Positions 58,076 to 64,000 of a stretch of DNA of 64,000 bases are shown piece by piece. Origin of the DNA: Apiotrichum sp. Y4204 (lineage: Eukaryota; Basidiomycota; Tremellomycetes; Trichosporonales; Trichosporonaceae); the NCBI GenBank assembly GCA_025531455.1, contig JAMYHL010000017.1, forward strand, positions 310,001 to 374,000, read 5' to 3'. The notes beneath the pieces were generated by a model. It was given only the letters and a program-made list of their open reading frames with translations, ran no database searches and was not told the origin of the DNA. Both the position numbers and the translations under genes were made by a program. The first letter of the stretch is position 1; every line of letters begins with the position of its first letter.

Positions 58076-61012
58076 GACTGGGGGAAGAGAGTTGGTGGGA
58101 GAAAAGAAAACAAGGGCCGTAGAGAATGTAATAACCAGAGGTCTGGAAGTTCTGGATCGAGCAAAGTGCTCGATATTAAGGCTGGTATAAGGAGTACGAG
58201 GCCGGGGTACTTTGGGGTGTGGTTTCGTGCGCGTGTCGTGTGCCGGCGGCAAAGGGCGTGGCCGTAGTTTGGGGGGTGAATAGGAGATACGAGTGTAGTG
58301 TGTTGAGCTGTGGAGTGTGTGAAGCGAGAGATACGCCGGCCTTGGATGCGGGCGATGCACACTGTTTGCGTTTTAGAGGAAGAGGATGATAATGTGTGAG
58401 GGATGAGGATGAGTTGGTTGACAAGATTGATAGTGAATCCGGGGAGATGGATGGGGATGGGGGCTGGCTGGGCGGATTGCTGGCTGGGCTGGGGAGAGTT
58501 CACACGCGTCACTCGCTCACTTCCATTCTACTACTACCTGCCCCCCTTTACTATGGCCACTGTAGTGCATTCAAAGCAGCCTGCTGGTATGCTGCAGCAA
58601 AGGGCGAGCGAGCGAGGCACCTGCACCGCGGAATGCGGGTCCTCTTGCGCAGTACCCAATGCAGCGCTGCAAAACAACCCTCCTTAATCCCCATTATGCA
58701 TCGCATCCGCAGCATCCGCAAAAATGCATTGCAACACCGTCACCGAGAAGGGGATTGCAATAGATCCCACTCTGATGCCATCGCTGAGACCGAGACTGAC
58801 ACCGCTGACACGGTGGCGGCATGACGTAGGCGCGAAGGCAGTACCAGGCAGTACCCGGCAGTACGCCCCCCGCTGTGCGTCCTTTTTGTTCTCCGGAAGA
58901 CGGAAGACGGAAGCTGCAGGACGCAGAGTAGAATCCCCAGCATGCAAAAAGTCGCAGCATGCAGCCTCCCCCACGAAATCCGCCCCCTCTAGAATCTCTC
59001 AAAGACCATGGATGATGCAGCGCGCTCTATCACTCCCCATCCCAAGCCCATCCCATCCCTGACCCCGCTCGACCCACTCCGCACTCGGCGCGATTCCAGA
59101 CCTTTGGCCAAGACGCAAATGACGGCGCTCGCCGCGCCTTGCCGTCCACTGTACCGCTGCCGCACCACGCACCGCCTCCCGCCCCGGCCTCGCACTTACG
59201 TCACTGGTGCAAGACAGGGTTTGGGCGCGGGGTCTTGCGTGAAATTGTGCAACGTGAAATTGTGCAACAGTGCGCGCTGCGCGTCTGGCCATATGGGCCT
59301 GGTGTTGTACTACTTGTGGCAATATCTGGAGTGCTCGGAGTGGGTCCGACGAGTCTGAAGAGTGGGGTGCGTTGCTGTTGGTGACATTGGCGGTGACGAT
59401 AGAGAACATGACATGGATGACATTGTCCGCAGTATCCGCGTACCCGCAGTCACCGCAGCAAGGCAGGGGCACGGGCGCACACTGGGGCACTGGGGGTGAA
59501 TGGTGATCACCGCCGATCACCTCCTTACGCTCTACGCCCTGCGCTAGGATCGCGGAGGATCGGAGGATCGGAGGCTCGGCGCTCGCTGACGCTTGCTGGA
59601 CGCGTCCCGCGCGGCCCCTGTAGGCATACAAGCATCATCATAGGATCATCATAAGATGGATCCGCGAGCCGCAAGCCGTTTCTGGAAGTAGCAAACTTCC
59701 GGATTCCGTACAGCGTTACGGGGTTAACGGGGCATGGAAACATGGATCCAAAGATTCAAAGGACGCGCACGAGGCGCCGACTGGGGCTCGGATGCCGGTA
59801 ATCGCAGCTGCTGTGGGATACCGCAATAGGAGATTGGGACGTGGAAGGGGGAGCGCGGATGGCGGATGGCGATCGCAGAGCGCGCCGAGCGGTGGCAGTC
59901 GTCCACTTGCTGCTTGTCTGCGGGATAGGAGATGAAGAGACTGAGCAGCACTGAATTCCAGACTCCTCGAGCATTTGGCAGCTGCAGACGGACACTGCCA
60001 TACACTGGGCCTGCCGGGCCGCTGCCGGGCAGTTTGTTCGCTTCTGAGCTTCTAGCGCTGTCTCGGACCGTCTCACTTGCATCACTCCAGCTCTCGGCGT
60101 CACGTCAAGTGCCCGCTCGCTGGCCTCCATATGGGCTTCCATATGGGCCGGCCGGAATTCAAAGCCGGGATCGCTGGGAGCTGTGTACTTTGCCACCGCG
60201 CCACCGGCCACCCACCCACTAGGGCCCAGTGTGCGCAAGCGAACAGACGCGCTCGTTTGCGCGGACCGTGGATCACGCGGATCATCTGCAGAGCCGGTCA
60301 GTGCGCCGGGGCGCTGATCGGTGCGTGATTCGCGGCGGACATTATATGATCATATTATTTGTGTCTTGTTTCCAGCTTTCCAGCTTTTCAGGTTGGAGGG
60401 CCAGAATGACAGAACGTTCATGACACTCACACCGCTCAAAGCTGATTCGGATATCTGGATACCTCAGAACGATCAGAACCATATGACGCGCGATTCATTC
60501 CATTCCACCTCGCCATGCCATCACGACTGCAGGTGCCTCTCAAAGCCAGTGCCTCGCCGGCCCGAGGACGTCCGGGAGCCTGTCGACACCATGTGCCCGA
60601 GTGATTGAGAACTTGAGCTTGTGAGCTGTGAGCTGTGAGCTTCCGGAAGCCATATGCCCCGACTTGGCCGGCGTGGCCAGCTTCGTCTTTGGTATCTCGA
60701 TACTTCGGGTCCGCCGACAAGTAGCAGCGAGACAGCGACCGGGCGCCGGCGATCTGGCAAACGAGTTATCGCTCTGCTCTGGCTCGCTGGCTCTCGGCTC
60801 TTGTACTATGGTTCCTCTCGCCCGGCAATGTCCAGGCCAGGGAATCAAGCTTGCGCACAACGTATCCACAGCCGCAAAGCCACCGACGAGTGATCAGCTG
60901 GGCTGCAGCTGTGCAAGCTGCGGCTGTGGATCCAAGCAAGTCGTCACGCAGCGCACCCTGCGCGGAACGGTTCCAGCCCAGCAGATGCCGCTCATGCAGC
61001 ACCAGTCACAGT

Positions 61013-61072
61013 GCCACAGGCCACAGGCCACAGGCTACACAGGCTACACAGGATTGCAGGATTGCAGGATTG
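61013..61072. repeat. Three adjacent, different micro-tandem repeats
   Basis: In 60 bp there are (CCACAGG)3, then (CTACACAGG)2, then (ATTGCAGG)3, sharing only the CAGG end. This suggests repeated slippage or template switching at CAGG. Confidence 0.85.
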
Positions 61073-61737
61073 CGCACTGCCTGCATTGCGTTGATCAATT
61101 CCGGCCCTGGCAAACCGCGCTACTCCCGAGCCAGAAGCTTGTGTACATTGTGTTGCGGTGGTGTGGTGGTGCGTACGCGCGTGCCTGGCGGACCGTGGAA
61201 CCGTGGGCCAGTGGACTAGTGGATTTGTCCTCCTATCCTCCTCCTTTCCTGTTGTACAGCACGGCAGTTTATCTTCGGCTGTGTGTCCGATACGGAGTCG
61301 TGCTGCTGTGTCTGGGTTTGTGGTCTGTTTAGTAGCTGGCCCGGGCCGTAGTTGGACCACTGCGCGGCTGGTCGCTTGCAGTGCCACCTCACCGCGGCCC
61401 GCCGCTCGTCCACTGTCACTGTCCACGATCAAGAGCAGCCCTTCTGCACGCTGCACGCAGCTTGACCTCGAACCAAGCAAAAGACAGCCAAAGCCGAGCG
61501 CGCCGAGTGTTAGAGCAGCCAGATCAGCTAGAGCGGGTGCCCCGCCATATAGCATTATCCTCAACAAGTAGAGTTTCTATTCATACCCCCCGCGCTCGTC
61601 ATCCTCTACCTCTAAACCCTCCAACTCGTCTTGCATCCCTGGAATACAATTCACCGCGCGGCGGCGCTAGCGGGGTGGGACCGAAGCATCCGTTGAATGC
61701 GACAAGCATAAGCAATTGGAGAGGAACGGCTGTGCCG

Positions 61738-61775
61738 GAGCGCTGGAGCGCTGGAGCGCTGGAGGTTGGAGGTTG
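61738..61775. repeat. (AGCGCTGG)3 followed by (AGGTTGG)2
   Basis: Two short tandem repeats back to back, sharing the GG end. AGCGCT is itself palindromic. Confidence 0.8.
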
Positions 61776-62111
61776 CGTGCGGTGGTGCGGCATATAGGGC
61801 TACAGCTACAGAGCTGCAGAGTCTTGGCTCGGGTGCGGCTGATGGATGATGCCCACCACTGCAATCTGTCATTCTGCGATCTGTAATGCCGGAGCCGGAT
61901 GCCTCCTCACATGCTCCTCAGATGCTCCAAGTCCAGACCCCGTCATATAGGTATGCAGGAACCATATACCGCTGCCTCCTCTGCTGTGCTGCTGTTCTCT
62001 TCTTCCCCTTGGCGTACCCCGCCTTTGTACTGCCATCATGACTAGGATGCTTTGCAACCTGTGGAAACCTTTATTAACCTGTGGCGATGGTGATTAGCAC
62101 CGGAGCACTGG

Positions 62112-62150
62112 TAGCGCACGGCAGAGCACGGCAGAGCGCGGCAGAGCACT
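62112..62150. repeat. Decamer tandem repeat (GCRCGGCAGA)3
   Basis: Three copies of a 10-bp unit that differ only by A/G at one position, followed by a decayed fourth. Confidence 0.8.
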
Positions 62151-63239
62151 GGCCTATGGCTTACCGACGCTCCTTGATTACCAGCCAAGAGCACTGGATC
62201 CTTGCTCGTCTCGAGGTCTCAGCTGTCCAGCTGTCCTGCATTCCGTCTTCACCGTTCACCGACATCGGGCATCCCACGGCATTCCTCCCCGTCACCCCCC
62301 TCGAGCTCGCGAGCTCCCTCCCCTCCAACCCCACCATCTTCCACCGCCCATTGCCGCGCCCACCTCCGAAGCGGATGCTCTGTAATCTGTAACGACTCTC
62401 TGCAGTACAGACAGTAGATGTAACCGCTGCCATTCCCAATCCTATTCCCATTCCCATTTCCCTAATATCCCTTATCCTTATCCTAATCCGACCCCGCTTA
62501 CAGTCCCACTGTCCCGGTCCCAATCTCCGGTCCCTTTACATCCCCTATTCCCATTCCCTTTCGTTCCTCCCCCCTTTGGCGTCGGGTCCATTCGACCTCT
62601 CGACCTCTGCGACCTTCGGTCATCTCCCCGCATCTCCCTTTACCGCGCCCCTTCCTCCGAGCTTCCGGCTTCCCACACTTTGGAAACGTGCTTGAACGGC
62701 ACCGACCCATAACCCGTAACCCAGAGGATCAGAGGGCAAGAGGACCGCGCTCAGCGCCATCAGCCACCAAGGACATCAGAGACAGAGACATTATTTTTTT
62801 TCTTGTTCGCCATCCCTGGGCGTCCACTGCCTTTGCACTGGTAGAATACAAAGATACTTCTGTTAACCGCTGTTACACTGTTTGACGGCGGCAGATCCAG
62901 AGAGATCAGAGAGATCAGAGATCCAGAGCAGCTGCACTATACACAATTACCGCTCGGTGTCGTAGAGAGGAGCATTCAGAAAAGGGAAAGGAAAACGAAC
63001 AAACCAAAGACGCCAAAGGCCAAAGGTTGAGGGGGTTGAGGTATGTGAGGAATTGAGGAACGGAATACAGACTGCATGCACCACTACCACTGAACTGTAT
63101 GTCGTTGCCTTCTGCCTTGTTGCCTCTGGCATCGCATCCCAGTGTGCATTTGCACTGCTGGTCTCTGTGGCCTCTCTTGTCTTGCGCCCTCCCACTTTCT
63201 GGCCTGCATGGCCTGGTTTCTCTGATTCTCTGACTCCGT

Positions 63240-63310
63240 TCCTTCTCCGCGCACCCCCCCTCTCCCCCCTCCCCTTCCCCTCCTCCCCGCCCTCCGCCCT
63301 CCGCACTCCG
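63240..63310. repeat. Polypyrimidine tract
   Basis: About 70 bp of nearly pure C/T. Such mirror-like tracts can form triplex DNA and often sit in basidiomycete promoters. A T16 run follows at 63438-63453. Confidence 0.7.
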
Positions 63311-64000
63311 CGCCTCTCTCCGCCCTCCCAACTCTTCGGGCTCCGTCCTCTTCGGCGCGCGTGCGCACTGCCTCGCACTTTTGGTCTCTGCTCTCTGCTC
63401 TGCTCCGCGGCGCCGTCGTCGTCTTCCGCCTTTTACTTTTTTTTTTTTTTCCTTTGTACCCTGACACCCCCCTCTCCTTTGATTTCCTCGCCCTCCGGCC
63501 TCTGGTCTGTAGCCCTCCTGCACCTGTTTTCCCTTTCAACCATTTTGAACCCTTTGTCTCCCTCGGCCCTCGGCTTACTCTCTCAAATTCCCCTTCTTCC
63601 TCATCCTCTGTCCCCCCGCGACCAGCTGCCTTTAGCTCTGGTAGCAATACCACACACAACTATCATTTCCACCCACCTCATCGCATTCCCCCCATCTCAA
63701 CACCTTTGTGCTTTGGGTGCCGCATCTCTCCTCCATCTGTGCACCTCTCTGACATCTCTCCACTTCTCTGCTCTCCACTTCGCGTCGCCGCCGCCCCCGT
63801 GCAATCGAGACAACACACCACTCTACTCCGATACTCCGAGCCCCACCTCCGGAACTACGTCCACACTCTACACGTTCGTCGTCCCTCCGCACACACCCCC
63901 ATCTCCACAAACTATTACTCCTCCTACTCCTCCTTACTCCGCCGCGTCGTCACCCTTTTCGCTCCAGGAGACCCCCCGACCCCCCGAAGACCCTGTCCCC

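Larger units (their letters stand above)
58076..63999. other. Gene-poor region of 5.9 kb to the window end
   Basis: No reading frame has a domain, a normal start with good context, or splice-supported continuation. The longest frame (60628-61332, plus) starts with GTG and crosses tandem repeats. The region is full of short tandem duplications with units of 7-12 bp. It has a T-run of 16 (63438-63453), a long C/T tract (63240-63310), and a CT-rich, ATG-poor last 450 bp. That end resembles a basidiomycete promoter and 5' UTR, so a plus-strand gene probably begins just beyond the window. Confidence 0.5.

Noticed and set aside
60628..61332. 234-codon frame on the plus strand
   Set aside because: It starts with GTG in a GTGAGCT repeat, runs through micro-tandem repeats and has no domain. 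The first ATG leaves a short, motif-free frame.
61445..61500. T-arm-like TTCGAGG loop on the minus strand
   Set aside because: The loop lacks the conserved pyrimidine, and no acceptor, D or anticodon stem can be built around it.
62915..63523. 202-codon frame on the minus strand
   Set aside because: Translation of a purine/pyrimidine-biased tract (Arg/Glu/Gly runs); it looks like promoter low complexity, not a protein.

Overview
The window is nuclear DNA of a fungus, most likely a basidiomycete yeast of the Tremellomycetes (Trichosporonales-like; this lineage call is inference). The evidence is dense, mostly intron-containing genes on both strands, very short GT-AG introns (about 32-90 nt), high GC with C/G-ending codons, CT-rich leaders, and protein families typical of such yeasts. 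I rebuilt 26 protein-coding genes, one intron-containing tRNA-His gene and one 18S rRNA pseudogene. Exon lengths were summed for most spliced models, and each sum is a whole number of codons. There is no sign of prokaryotic, viral or CRISPR content.

Layout. 0.5-2.0 kb: secreted ricin-lectin/GH128 glucanase (-). 2.0-6.2 kb: gene desert. 6.2-17.9 kb: UIM/VWA protein (+), BRX1 (+), GOS1 (-), a p24 cargo receptor (+), SNF12/RSC6 (-), RRP36 (+) and RPL24 (-). 19-21.6 kb: SUA5 (+) and a CCDC174-like protein (-). 22.3-24.3 kb: glycine-rich RRM protein (+) with three long UCGU-rich introns. 25.9-26.3 kb: a small cysteine-rich protein (-). 27-32.5 kb: nucleotide-sugar transporter YEA4-like (+), mitochondrial uL2 (-) and TSC13 (+). 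33-38.8 kb: an unknown protein (-), an SDR dehydrogenase (+) and an unknown protein (+). 38.9-39.2 kb: 18S rRNA pseudogene between imperfect 25-bp direct repeats. 39.3-41.9 kb: methionine aminopeptidase 2 (-) and a small acidic, possibly GON7-like protein (+). 43.5-48.4 kb: glutaryl-CoA dehydrogenase (+), P-loop kinase with an RGG tail (-), tRNA-His (-) and PET8-type SAM carrier (+). 49.4-52.0 kb: long disordered protein (+). 52.3-55.3 kb: BRCA2/Brh2 homologue with three BRC repeats (-). 55.8-58.1 kb: unknown disordered protein (-). 58.1-64 kb: a second gene desert, ending in a CT-rich stretch that looks like the promoter/leader of a gene beyond the window.

Themes. Several genes serve ribosome assembly and translation: BRX1, RRP36, RPL24, mitochondrial uL2, SUA5, possibly GON7, MAP2 and tRNA-His. 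GOS1 and the p24 protein serve ER-Golgi traffic. PET8 and glutaryl-CoA dehydrogenase are mitochondrial. The points most worth checking are the BRCA2 homologue and its ultra-short, partly stop-free introns; the intron architecture of the RRM gene; the 18S pseudogene with flanking direct repeats; the cysteine-rich small protein; and a hairpin-dense locus near 18.2 kb.
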